Both the position numbers and the translations under genes were made by a program. Below are positions 8,739 through 18,204 of a DNA stretch of 33,010 bases, piece after piece. Every line of letters begins with the position of its first letter. Positions within the stretch are counted from its first letter, which is position 1. The stretch is from the NCBI GenBank assembly GCA_013286655.1, contig JABDFG010000026.1:1-33010 (forward strand), written 5' to 3'. The DNA comes from Bacteroidota bacterium (lineage in GTDB: Bacteria; Bacteroidota; Bacteroidia; JABDFU01). The notes beneath the pieces were generated by a model, which was not told where the DNA came from, did not search any database, and saw only the letters and a program-made list of their open reading frames with translations.

Positions 8739-8746
8739 GGTTTCTT
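8664..8746 (-). repeat. Dispersed repeat, 5' end of MSENQ gene copy 1
   Basis: The first 75 or so bases of this gene match the start of the gene at 20128-20210 at roughly four in five positions by eye. A run of 26 identical bases spans the ATG. It is the nucleotide trace of the paralogous duplication; the copies are direct repeats about 11.5 kb apart. Confidence 0.7.
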
Positions 8747-8750
8747 GTTT

Positions 8751-8915
8751 TTAGTTGTTTGATTTTGTTTTGTTATTTTTCACGGATGTTTTATTCCCCA
8801 TACCGGAATTACTGTTTTCTTTGCTTCTGCCTGTAGAAGATTGGCTTCTACTTTCTTCTCTGCGGGAAGAACCGGACATCTGTTTGTCCTTGTTTACCTT
8901 TTCATTTTTTTTCAT
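8751..8915 (-). CDS. Small basic Ser/Asn/Lys-rich protein, 54 aa
   Basis: The frame runs from ATG at 8915 to TAA at 8751. The product (MKKNEKVNKDKQ, then MSGSSRREESRSQSS, then tail KNNKTKSNN) is hydrophilic and basic, with no membrane segment. It resembles no family I know. Three things support it: it ends 12 bases before the MSENQ start on the same strand; its composition is like that of MSENQ rather than random; and its tail KTKSNN echoes KTGKSNK and KTGKNSK at the ends of the two MSENQ proteins. The A-rich leader before the ATG is typical of Bacteroidota starts. No counterpart is found upstream of the second MSENQ gene. It could still be a chance frame in A-rich DNA. Confidence 0.5.
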   Translation of the reverse strand: MKKNEKVNKDKQMSGSSRREESRSQSSTGRSKENSNSGMGNKTSVKNNKTKSNN

Positions 8916-9045
8916 TTTTTTTTAATTTAAGTGGATGATTATTTATGTTATTTCATTTATTATAGCAAAGATCTATCCTACCCGGTTAAGAAGTGTTATA
9001 CATTTTTTTAAATACAATTGTACAATCATAGTAGTATTGAAGAAC

Positions 9046-11019
9046 CTATTCGATTGATATTTTAACCGTACGCCCGACTGTACCACTCATAACATTCACA
9101 AAGTAAATTCCGGCGGCAAAATTCTGCAGGCTAATTTTCTTGTTATAAGAACCACTGAAGTTTTCCAATTGTTCAGAATACATTTCACGTCCAATACAAT
9201 CAATAATTTTTAAGTCAAGAGGCCCTTTTTCAATAATATCAAAGCTTATATTAAGTATTTTGTCAATACTGGGATTAGGAAAAACACGAATAGGGAAACC
9301 TGGCCTGGAGTTTTCGCTAATCCCACTAACTATATTCACAACAATAGAATCACTTGCTTTACATCCATTTTTTTCAGTTACGGTTACAGAATATTTTCCT
9401 GACTCCGTTACTGTGATCATTTGTGTAGTATCACCTGTACTCCATAAAAATGTGGCTCCTGCATTTCCCGCATTGAGAACAAGTGCACCGGAAAGCAATG
9501 TTGTATCATTACCCAGGTTTACTATAGGTGGCTGGTCAATAATGATATGGATCGTGTCGGACGCAATACAAATACCGTTTCTTACCTGTACACAATATGT
9601 CCCCGTTTTGCAAACGGTAATGAAGGGGTAATCCTGACCACTGCACCAGGCATAGCTCGCTCCCGGGTTGAATGCATTTAGAACAATACAACCACAAAGT
9701 GTCGTATCCGGTCCAAGATCCAGATTGATCGTTCCATCAACAATATTAACTTTAATTGTATCGGAAGCAGAACACCCTTCCTTATTTGTAACGTTTACAT
9801 AATAGACACCGGAGGTGGTCACATCTATCGTCTGCGTTACGGCACCTGTATTCCATAAATACGTCGCTCCTTTATTACCTGCATCCAGTCTAAGGGTATC
9901 ATGATGGCAGCTGATAATAGAGGTATCTCTTCCAAGATCGACAATGACCTTAGGGAATATTTGTATTCCTACAATATTACTTTCGGTAGTATTCCCTACA
10001 AAGGTACACCCAACGGTTTTTGCACATCTTATATAGTAGGTCGTTACAAAAATGCTATCCGGACTATAGTAAGCCGAATCGGCTCCAGGAATAACATGCC
10101 AATATAAATTTCCGTACGTATTTGCAGTATCCACCAGGCTATACAACCACCGGTAGGTAATGACGTCACCGGCATTCGCGGTTGCAGCATTGATAGAACG
10201 GATGGTATCTGGCTTAAAGGGGCCACAATGACTCTGGTTTGGACCGATCTTTCCCGGAGTTAAAACATTGGTATGCCCGGTAACGGTGACAGAATCAGAA
10301 ACAGAACAATTAAGCGTATCTTCTACAGTAAGTATATATATTCCGGGAGCATTGACTACTGGAGTAAGTGTATTTGATCCGGAAACAATATTTCCACCGT
10401 CAATCGCCTGCCAGCTGATAACCGGCTTATGCGTAAAAGTTGAACCAGATAGCGTGTCTCGGAATGAGTTACAATTCAATACCATGTCAGGTCCCGCTTC
10501 TGCAGTTGCAACACAATTACATGTACCGGTTCCACCGCTTACTGAAGCTATTAATCTATTTTCTGATCCATAAAAATCGAATGGCCAAAATTGATATATA
10601 ACACAGCCCTTAACAAAATCTAATTGAAAATAACAATCTGGTACGATTACAGAAAGACAACAAGTACTATCACCAAACGCAATCTTACTATCCATACTAA
10701 ATACCGTTTGCAGGGAAGCTGTTGCAGAATCAAAAGATGCACCTGGGGCCTTATAGGTCACCAACGAAAAAATAGTCATGCTAGCGCTCGTAGCTTTGGA
10801 GAGAGAGAAACAAACACTCACATGGTCTCCCGAATGAATGTTCCCCTCTGTTAATAAAGGAACAATATTCCCATTTACACTGTAAACAATATTCTCTGCT
10901 ATTCCATTTCCATAATTTTCGCAGGTTGGTAAAGTTTGTCCCAGTATAATAAAACAAAGTGTACATAAGAAAAAAGTTAAATAACTTCTTTTCATATTCA
11001 TAAGTAAATTCTTTCTCAT
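9046..11019 (-). CDS. T9SS type A sorting-domain surface protein with Ig/PKD-like repeats
   Basis: The protein has 657 residues. A Sec signal peptide (MNMKRSYLTFFLCTLCFIILGQ) begins at the first or third Met. Residues about 30-170 form a Cys-containing N-terminal domain I do not recognise. Then come about four Ig/PKD-like beta repeats, three opening with VDLGRDTSI, LDLGPDTTL or VNLGNDTTL, with cores such as NAGATFLWSTGDTTQ and GCKASDSIVVNIV. The last 85 residues are a type A T9SS sorting domain: FPNPSIDK, LKIIDCIGREMY, FAAGIYFVNV. It should cross the inner membrane by Sec and the outer membrane by T9SS, then be anchored or released. The chain has about 16 D-[ST]-[AILVMT] tripeptides, the Bacteroidota O-glycosylation motif. 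It is transcribed alone between tamL and the small-protein cassette. An adhesin or structural role is likely but not shown. Confidence 0.9.
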   Translation of the reverse strand: MRKNLLMNMKRSYLTFFLCTLCFIILGQTLPTCENYGNGIAENIVYSVNGNIVPLLTEGNIHSGDHVSVCFSLSKATSASMTIFSLVTYKAPGASFDSATASLQTVFSMDSKIAFGDSTCCLSVIVPDCYFQLDFVKGCVIYQFWPFDFYGSENRLIASVSGGTGTCNCVATAEAGPDMVLNCNSFRDTLSGSTFTHKPVISWQAIDGGNIVSGSNTLTPVVNAPGIYILTVEDTLNCSVSDSVTVTGHTNVLTPGKIGPNQSHCGPFKPDTIRSINAATANAGDVITYRWLYSLVDTANTYGNLYWHVIPGADSAYYSPDSIFVTTYYIRCAKTVGCTFVGNTTESNIVGIQIFPKVIVDLGRDTSIISCHHDTLRLDAGNKGATYLWNTGAVTQTIDVTTSGVYYVNVTNKEGCSASDTIKVNIVDGTINLDLGPDTTLCGCIVLNAFNPGASYAWCSGQDYPFITVCKTGTYCVQVRNGICIASDTIHIIIDQPPIVNLGNDTTLLSGALVLNAGNAGATFLWSTGDTTQMITVTESGKYSVTVTEKNGCKASDSIVVNIVSGISENSRPGFPIRVFPNPSIDKILNISFDIIEKGPLDLKIIDCIGREMYSEQLENFSGSYNKKISLQNFAAGIYFVNVMSGTVGRTVKISIE

Positions 11020-11173
11020 AGTAATAATTTTAGATTAGTTGACTTTAAAAAACTTGTTTGAAATTTATTTTTTTGACACGAATTTATAGTGCTCATTGCC
11101 GCATCCGATATATTTTTCGTTTAAGAAGGCGAATGGATAGCCAGTAACAAATCAATGCTTGTAATTGCCAAGA

Positions 11174-13498
11174 TTAAAAAGGATACCCAACAGCAATATT
11201 CAGTACCAGGTTTTGCTGCCTCCAGGAAGGAGCTTCAAAATCAATCCGGTTGATCACCCATCTTTCATTTTCGGGGAGAGAAGGTTCTCGTAAGGGAAAA
11301 GCCAGATCGAAACGCAATACGAAAAAGGAAAGGTCAAATCTCAGACCTGCACCAGCTCCCACAGCAATTTCATTTTGGAAGTCCGTAATATTGAATTCTC
11401 CGCCAGGATACTGGGCATTCTTGCGGGCCAGCCATACATTTCCTGCGTCTGTGAAAATAGCTCCTTTGAGTATTTTCAGGATATTAAACCGGTACTCCAG
11501 ATTTCCTTCCAGTTTTATATCTCCTGATTGATCGAGAAACGATCTCCCGGCCAGACTATCCGGAATTTTATAAGAGCCAGGCCCCAATGAACGGGCCTGA
11601 AAAGCCCGGATGCTATTGGAACCTCCACTGAAGAACTGCTCAACATAAGGTATCGTACTTGAATTACCATAGGGTAATGCGACTCCTCCATAGAAACGAA
11701 CAGCAATTCTGCTCATTTTGTTAACAGTGAAATAGTACCTCTCATCGAGCGTGAATCTTGAATATTGGGCATACGGAAATCCGAACACCTTGTAAGGATT
11801 CTCTTCTGTAGCGGACAGAGGAGAGAAAAGCGACTGCATAAGGTAAAGTGAATTTCCTGAGAGTTGCAGCGTTCCATTAAAATAAAATTGACTCCGTTTC
11901 ACAGAACCGATCTGCGAATTATAGGTATAGGAATAATTGGATCCAATGATAAATTGCTCTTCAAAACTGGTTTTAAGGTATGGATTCTCCAACAATAATG
12001 TATTGAAGGCATTTGTAGTATTCAACAGTTTCGTAAAACTCAGGTAAATAGGATCCAATTCATATTCCTTTTGTGGTGTTTTTTTCCATTTATAGCCAAA
12101 TGATGCATTCAGAGCTGTCATGTTATAATATAATACTCGCTGAAGCAATCGCGCACCCAGATCGATTTTAGTTTTTGGCAGGAAAAGATTTGAATTACGC
12201 TTTAGTCTAAATGGGGTAATGAATTCAGGAAAATACAATTGTGTATTAACACCTAATTCATAGGAATTAAAACTAACGGCATTTTTTCCGATTTGAGTTT
12301 CAAAACTACCCAATAAATTAAATACATACAGCTCTCCTCCCTTAAAAATATTTCTGTCTTTGAAGCTCATGGTCAAACTTGGACCAGTAAAATTATCTGA
12401 TTTAGTAATGGCTTCCAGGTCTGCCTGAATGGATTTGCGAGGTAGCGGGAATAAACGGATATATACGTCCAGGATTCCTGCAGAATCGGCCGACTCAACA
12501 AACCTGATCTCGACGGATCTGAATATACCCATTTCCATCAAATGCCTCAATGTGAGTGTATGATCATTTCGATTGTACAAATGGCCTTTTTTAAGATAAA
12601 TAGATTGGAGTATAGCTTTTGGACGGAACGCACTATCACTATTTAAGTAATCGTATCCGCCCATTTTTAAGGTATCTGTCTTTATCGGAAAGCTATCATT
12701 GACAGAAACAAGAGAAGGTATAATATAGATAGTATTTAATGTATACACCCTTCGCGCTCTTGCCGGGATTTCCGGTTTGAGGATAAGCCTGACATTTACT
12801 TGTTTAGCATTTTTAATACTATCAGCTTGAAACAAAAGGTAATCTGCATTAAAATAATAAAAGCCCGCATTTCTTAGCTCTTTTTCTATTCTTAAACGTT
12901 CTTCCTTAAAGAGCTCCAGATTATATTGAACACCCTCTTTGATAAGACTTTCTTTTTTTGTTGCTCTGATATGTGCCTCTAAAGAATCTACCCCTTCTGG
13001 AAAAGAGACTCGGTGAACTAAATAAGGTATTGGCAGGATGACGGTATAACAGATACTTATTTTTCGCTTTTGCCGAACTTTTTCAAAGGTAATCTGAGCA
13101 TGAAAATAACCACTGGTAAACAAACGATTTTTCATAAGTTCTGCAGTCTTTTCGGGATGGAGGTCCGACATGAGAACAGGAGGCTCCCCCATTTTTGTTT
13201 TCAGAAAGTGTCCAAGACCTTTCCCTTTATCTTTACTTATCATCATGTACATCCAGAGCTGAAATCGTATTCCTAAAAAGGAACTATTGGGAGAAGGTCC
13301 TTCCACCTTTATGAGTTCTTTCTTTATTCCCTTTTCAGGAACGGGGGAATCTGAATGGATATGGATAGTTGCACCCGTGTATAACTCTTCTCCTTTCGGC
13401 AACTTTTTAGTAGTATCGCAACCCGGGCAGATAAGTAGTATTTCTACCATAAGAAAGAAAAAACCAAACCAAACTATTCTCCTGTCCGGCCTACTCAT
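11174..13498 (-). CDS. tamL: TamL: lipoprotein TamA-like outer-membrane barrel (BamA/TamA family)
   Basis: The protein has 774 residues. The signal peptide ends in a lipobox (LLICPGC, Cys27), which distinguishes the Bacteroidota TamL from proteobacterial TamA. POTRA-like domains cover about 35-350 (VNVRLILKPEIPARARR, LTLRHLMEMGIFRSVEIRFVE). The C-terminal half is an Omp85/D15 beta-barrel: YYFTVNKMSRIAVRFYGG, a motif region GGSNSIRAFQARSLGPG that corresponds to the conserved VRGY/F loop, and a terminal strand ending NIAVGYPF with the aromatic outer-membrane signal. TamL and TamB together help insert outer-membrane proteins or move lipids across the envelope; TamL is reported essential in some Flavobacteriia. 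Its ATG lies within the last bases of tamB (8-base overlap, ATGAGTAG), so the two are co-translated. Confidence 0.93.
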   Translation of the reverse strand: MSRPDRRIVWFGFFFLMVEILLICPGCDTTKKLPKGEELYTGATIHIHSDSPVPEKGIKKELIKVEGPSPNSSFLGIRFQLWMYMMISKDKGKGLGHFLKTKMGEPPVLMSDLHPEKTAELMKNRLFTSGYFHAQITFEKVRQKRKISICYTVILPIPYLVHRVSFPEGVDSLEAHIRATKKESLIKEGVQYNLELFKEERLRIEKELRNAGFYYFNADYLLFQADSIKNAKQVNVRLILKPEIPARARRVYTLNTIYIIPSLVSVNDSFPIKTDTLKMGGYDYLNSDSAFRPKAILQSIYLKKGHLYNRNDHTLTLRHLMEMGIFRSVEIRFVESADSAGILDVYIRLFPLPRKSIQADLEAITKSDNFTGPSLTMSFKDRNIFKGGELYVFNLLGSFETQIGKNAVSFNSYELGVNTQLYFPEFITPFRLKRNSNLFLPKTKIDLGARLLQRVLYYNMTALNASFGYKWKKTPQKEYELDPIYLSFTKLLNTTNAFNTLLLENPYLKTSFEEQFIIGSNYSYTYNSQIGSVKRSQFYFNGTLQLSGNSLYLMQSLFSPLSATEENPYKVFGFPYAQYSRFTLDERYYFTVNKMSRIAVRFYGGVALPYGNSSTIPYVEQFFSGGSNSIRAFQARSLGPGSYKIPDSLAGRSFLDQSGDIKLEGNLEYRFNILKILKGAIFTDAGNVWLARKNAQYPGGEFNITDFQNEIAVGAGAGLRFDLSFFVLRFDLAFPLREPSLPENERWVINRIDFEAPSWRQQNLVLNIAVGYPF

Positions 13499-16400
13499 TA
13501 CTTCTTTTTTTTCTGTTTTCTTTTATCCGAAACAGTTCCTTCAGTTTAGTGTAATCCTTTGTAAATAATAAGCCCATTCCTGTTTCAATTAATTCACCTT
13601 CAATCGGATCGTATTCGCTTTTCTGGAAGGCTTTCAATTTATACCTGGCATCCTTGGTCAGTTTATACTCTATCAGTACATTTCCCGCAATTTCATTGGC
13701 ATTGTTCTCTTTTGCTTTTTCCCCTTCAACATCTACGTTCCCGCCTACCTGTACCGTCAATTTGTTATTGAATATTTGTTTGGAAACACCCAGTTTAACC
13801 TGGGTTCTGCCTTGCTGCTGTCCCGTGGAATAATCATCATATGATTCCAGACCAAGGTTCAAGTCCACTCCTTTTACATATTTTGCCGAAGCCTGGTTGA
13901 GTTGCTGGGAAAGCAGGCTGCTTGCGCTTGACCGGACAGCTGAAGAGACTGCATCTCCCCCACCCGGGCTATTTAAAGGATCCTCCGCTAAGAAACTATT
14001 CAACGTAATCAGTGAAAATACCTGTTTGTTCATTTCATTTTCGTCTTGTCGGATTTGATTCAGTCGCGCATCTACTGAACCGTTAAAGGCTCCCCGTTGG
14101 TCATCCGGCTGCTGAATATCAAAACTAATTTCTGGCTTTTCCAGGGAACCCTTTACTTTGAGGTAAACCAGGAAATCCAGGTTAGTCCGATACATGTTTT
14201 TCTGTGTCTCACTCATCCCAGCTAATTGTCCTTCCAAAAGGGCCAATGGATCTGTTCTGACTTTATAAATAGCATTCAGGTCAAGGAATGCATCCATCAT
14301 ATCGCCGGACCAGGTGATTTTTCCGCCCTTATCCAGTATGAAATTTCTTTTAAAAAATTCATTCATACTCAATTGATAATTTCCGGAATAAACTGCATAG
14401 CTCCCATTCAGGCTTGCTTTACCATTCCGATCGAGGCTAAAGTTGAGTGAAGCGTCTCCCCTGACCACCAAAGAATCTCCTGAAACTGGATCTAGCAGCA
14501 TTTTCAACTTCGTATTATTGTCCACCTCAACAACCGCATTCAGTTCTATTCCCTTTGTATAAATCCCTTGTGTACTATCCCCTTTTCGAGCCAGAACCGG
14601 ATTCTTCAAAGTGAAGGAATCGACGAATTCAATAATGCCCTTACTTTCCATTTCCGCCAACTGATCATTGGGACGAACATACGTAAGAGAACTACCTTTC
14701 TCGAGTTTGGCTTTTACACTCAGCATTGGATGAATTAAATCTCCTTTCAGGGAAATGTCACTGCTGAGATAGATCTTTCCATAATACAAGGGGTTATCCG
14801 TCTGCCGGGTATTCAAGGCCAAAAAATCAGTTGTTTTTAGATTTAGATCAAAGCGGAGGTTCTTAAAATCCCGTATATCTACATAACCATTGATGATGCC
14901 TGGTTTACCGGATGAATCTTTCAGCTCAAAAGAGTTAAATTTAACTTTACCCGATTCCAGGACAAGACTTCCGCTGTCAATTTTCATATACGAACCAATA
15001 ATCTCCGGGTTCAGGCCGGCATTTTTCACATTCAGATAGCCGGAAATATCCGGCATCTCAGTCGTCCCTGACACCTTCAGCTTCCCATTCACCAGTCCTG
15101 ACAAATTTTTCATCTGATGGAAAACAAATGGCTCCAGACAACCCAGATTCAGTCGGCGTATATCGAGCATTAGATCCAATTTGTTCTCAATCATTCCAGT
15201 AGTGTAATTTCCATTCAGATTCAGGTCGTTTTGATTTCCGGAAACGTTTAACTTTACGTCGTACTGATCTGATTCAGACTGATTATCTATATGAAGATTC
15301 ATGTCTCCAAGCGGAATTTTTTTACAAACTAAATCTTTCAAGGTCATATCTGAAATAAAACCAATCTTATCTCTTTGTTCCTTTACGATAAACGTTCCAT
15401 TCACTATGCCTTTTATCAAACTATCTTTATTTTCTATTATTTTCGAAATCGTTGACAGCGAAAAATTCCGGAACTCAGCCCGAAGTTCAGGTTTCGATTG
15501 GGGATTTTTAATGCTATTCAGAAAAATCTCCTGCTCTCCATTTGAAAAAGCCAGCTGATGAATAAACAGATTGTTTTTCTCAAAACGAATATAATTTATG
15601 GGATCTACTTTCCAGGTAGCATTATTCAATATCAGCTCAGAACTGAACCGTAGTTCCGGAAAACCATCCTTATAGTTAAAAATCCCTCCCAGTGAAAGCA
15701 TTTTCGAACTATCGTTATTTAACGTATTCAAGTAGTAATGGATTTCTTTTTGACGGACATCCCCACCAAAAAAAACATTTCGTGTCTTCAACAACGAACT
15801 AAAAATATCTGCACAGCGAAGAGAATAATTCAATTGGTCTTTGTTTGTATTCACGTTCAGACTCATACTGTCTAATTCAACCCCTTTATAGATCAATTGC
15901 GGTATATTCAGACTCAGTTCTAGCTTTTTGGCTTCGCTGTCGTAGGATCCTTTTATCACCGAAGGAGACAACTCCTGAAATCCCGGAATAAAAATGGAAA
16001 CTAATGATCCTGAATCCCGTAAATGGATGTCAAAGTCAAATTTTTCTAATACCTGAAAATGTTGTCCTTTTTCCGGATAAACCGGAAAATAGGTATTCAG
16101 ATCCCGAGTCAATATGTCCGAAAGCTCATCTACATGAATCTCTCCTCTAAAATATGCCTTAACGGGAACCGAGCGTAATCTTATTTCAGCCGTGTCTCCT
16201 TTATAGCCTGAAGTCAAAAGGATTGAATCCAGAAGGTATCTTTTGTTATTTTTCAGGAGCAGTCCATTAACGAATGTAATTTTTCCAGTAATATTTTTCT
16301 TTCCATTTTTATGTAAGTCGGCCAGTAATGTTCCACTGATCTGTTCAGCCTTTTCGGAAAAATGAAGTGCTTGAAGGTCAAGATTTTTCAGATCTAATTT

Positions 16401-18035
16401 GAACGCATACTGAGGATACAGGCCATCCAGATCAATTTTTCCATCAAACAGAAAAGCAAGCGCCTTACCATCCATGAATGCTTGTCCGGTAAATTTCGCC
16501 CGAAAAGTAGTTGAAGTGTATCCTTCACCCTTTAAACTCGCAACCAGACTTAGAGAACCCAAATGGTAGGATGGAGAAAGCATTTTACTCAGATTAAGGT
16601 CTTTCGTCTCCACGTTTATGATGTAGGGTTGTTCTTGATTTCCTGCGATAGGGTTCATCTTTATTGTTGCTTTAAATTTTCCTACAGTAGAATTGAAAAC
16701 CAAGTCCGCATCAAAATTTTTCACATATCCTTTTATATGCCCGGTTATTTGAAAAAATGCCGGAACAGAAAGAAATGAAGGAAAATACTCCGGCGATATG
16801 GATTCCAAATCCATTTTTCCCGTTTCGAATTCCAGGAGGTTTAGATCGGCAAAAAATTTTTCAGGGTCCGAAATTCCCCGAACCAGACCTTTCAGCCTCA
16901 AGAGGGTATTTGTACCTGTCGCTAATTCCAATAAATTAACTTGGAATTGATCGATTGTTCCGATAATGTCACTCTGAAAATGTACTAGTGTATTATGTTT
17001 TTCCGCAAAGAATTTTTGCTTCAGCAAATCCGGATATGCAAGAAGAACATCCGAAAGCGCAAGTACCGATTTCTGTACCTTCGCCTTCAAAAATAATTTT
17101 TCGATGAAATCCTCAGAGGTATTTAGAGAATGATAATGAGCGGAGAAAGAGAGCATTAGTTCACTTTTATCAGTCTTAAGACCAAAACCATCCAGTTTTA
17201 AGTCAGTAGAATCGTAACTCAACCTGGTTCTAAAGTGTTTCAGGTTCAATCCACATTTTTCTTGAAACTGAAGCTCTTGAATATTCAGCGAAGTTTTCGC
17301 AAAACTTAAATAAAGATCCCTGCAATCAGTTTGGATACCGGAAAATCGAAAATGACCGGGATCAAAACCTTCTTTCAATTTAATCCTCTTTCCGTTTTCA
17401 AATCCAAAAGAATTATTTCCCGAAACAGAAAGCTGATTTATTGCAATTACCTGTTTAGACATATCAAAGGTACTCAGCGAACAGGTCAACAAACCCAATT
17501 CTGCCCTCACATTTATTTCATTATAAGTATCTCTATAGTTGAACAGTATATCCTTCAAAGAAATATTTTCGATTGAAAATTTCCAAGAAGCCCTTCTTGT
17601 TTGTTCATTAGGTTTTTCGGAAGAAAAGGCTGTTAAAATGAAGGAATAATTAAACATTAAATCATTCGCCAGACGATGGATGTGAGTCCTCATTTGATTT
17701 ATCTCAATTTTTTCCAGGTCAATTTTTCGGGTGAAAAGGTCGAAGATGTTTATCTTCAGCTTCAGAGAATGTATTTCCAGGAGTGTATCTTTGGTCCGAT
17801 CCTCTACCATCAAATCCTTGATTTCAATGGATTTCGGAAAAACAAACGCAAATCCTCCTAAAGCAACCTTAGCTTTTATTTTTTCAGATAGATAACTCGC
17901 TGCCTTTTGCGCCAGATAAGTTTGACAGGAGGGCACTTGCAACGTTACGATCGAAACCAGCAGCAATATAATCAAAACCACTACCAATCCTCCCAAAAAC
18001 CTCCACGTGATTTTTAAAGTACTTTTAACATTCAC
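13491..18035 (-). CDS. tamB: TamB: translocation and assembly module inner-membrane protein
   Basis: The protein has 1514 residues, in the range of TamB/AsmA-like bridge proteins. A single N-terminal membrane helix (LGGLVVVLIILLLVSIVTL, about 15-33) is followed by an AsmA-like start (YLSEKIKAKVALGGFAFVFPKSIEI) and over 1000 residues of alternating beta strands forming the predicted lipid-conducting groove. The C-terminal DUF490 domain spans about 1130-1490 and includes RTNLDFLVYLKVKGSLEKPEISFDIQ and VKLGVSKQIFNNKLTVQVGG. In the cell it should span the periplasm from the inner membrane to TamL. It is the first gene of the tamB-tamL pair; the 169-base spacer to the divergent Spy-like gene must contain its promoter. 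I saw no exact TAnnTTTG on the minus strand there, only a near-match (TAATTTGC). Confidence 0.94.
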   Translation of the reverse strand: MNVKSTLKITWRFLGGLVVVLIILLLVSIVTLQVPSCQTYLAQKAASYLSEKIKAKVALGGFAFVFPKSIEIKDLMVEDRTKDTLLEIHSLKLKINIFDLFTRKIDLEKIEINQMRTHIHRLANDLMFNYSFILTAFSSEKPNEQTRRASWKFSIENISLKDILFNYRDTYNEINVRAELGLLTCSLSTFDMSKQVIAINQLSVSGNNSFGFENGKRIKLKEGFDPGHFRFSGIQTDCRDLYLSFAKTSLNIQELQFQEKCGLNLKHFRTRLSYDSTDLKLDGFGLKTDKSELMLSFSAHYHSLNTSEDFIEKLFLKAKVQKSVLALSDVLLAYPDLLKQKFFAEKHNTLVHFQSDIIGTIDQFQVNLLELATGTNTLLRLKGLVRGISDPEKFFADLNLLEFETGKMDLESISPEYFPSFLSVPAFFQITGHIKGYVKNFDADLVFNSTVGKFKATIKMNPIAGNQEQPYIINVETKDLNLSKMLSPSYHLGSLSLVASLKGEGYTSTTFRAKFTGQAFMDGKALAFLFDGKIDLDGLYPQYAFKLDLKNLDLQALHFSEKAEQISGTLLADLHKNGKKNITGKITFVNGLLLKNNKRYLLDSILLTSGYKGDTAEIRLRSVPVKAYFRGEIHVDELSDILTRDLNTYFPVYPEKGQHFQVLEKFDFDIHLRDSGSLVSIFIPGFQELSPSVIKGSYDSEAKKLELSLNIPQLIYKGVELDSMSLNVNTNKDQLNYSLRCADIFSSLLKTRNVFFGGDVRQKEIHYYLNTLNNDSSKMLSLGGIFNYKDGFPELRFSSELILNNATWKVDPINYIRFEKNNLFIHQLAFSNGEQEIFLNSIKNPQSKPELRAEFRNFSLSTISKIIENKDSLIKGIVNGTFIVKEQRDKIGFISDMTLKDLVCKKIPLGDMNLHIDNQSESDQYDVKLNVSGNQNDLNLNGNYTTGMIENKLDLMLDIRRLNLGCLEPFVFHQMKNLSGLVNGKLKVSGTTEMPDISGYLNVKNAGLNPEIIGSYMKIDSGSLVLESGKVKFNSFELKDSSGKPGIINGYVDIRDFKNLRFDLNLKTTDFLALNTRQTDNPLYYGKIYLSSDISLKGDLIHPMLSVKAKLEKGSSLTYVRPNDQLAEMESKGIIEFVDSFTLKNPVLARKGDSTQGIYTKGIELNAVVEVDNNTKLKMLLDPVSGDSLVVRGDASLNFSLDRNGKASLNGSYAVYSGNYQLSMNEFFKRNFILDKGGKITWSGDMMDAFLDLNAIYKVRTDPLALLEGQLAGMSETQKNMYRTNLDFLVYLKVKGSLEKPEISFDIQQPDDQRGAFNGSVDARLNQIRQDENEMNKQVFSLITLNSFLAEDPLNSPGGGDAVSSAVRSSASSLLSQQLNQASAKYVKGVDLNLGLESYDDYSTGQQQGRTQVKLGVSKQIFNNKLTVQVGGNVDVEGEKAKENNANEIAGNVLIEYKLTKDARYKLKAFQKSEYDPIEGELIETGMGLLFTKDYTKLKELFRIKENRKKRSNE

Positions 18036-18168
18036 GGCTTTAAAATACCTTCTTATTCTTCCTATAGGGGAAGTATTCGGTGAACAGGTATTTTGACTGG
18101 TTGAAGGCTTGGGTAAAGTTATAACTTACTTTATTTATTGTATAACGCAAATTATAACAAGAGTTCTC

Positions 18169-18176
18169 TACTTTGC
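18169..18176 (+). promoter_or_regulatory. Possible promoter element for Spy-like gene
   Basis: TACTTTGC resembles the Bacteroidota -7 element TAnnTTTGC but is one base short in the spacer. It lies 28 bases before the ATG. A TTG at 18138-18140 is farther upstream than the usual -33 spacing. Weak evidence only. Confidence 0.3.
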
Positions 18177-18204
18177 AACTTAACTACAACTAAAAATCTA
18201 AAAA

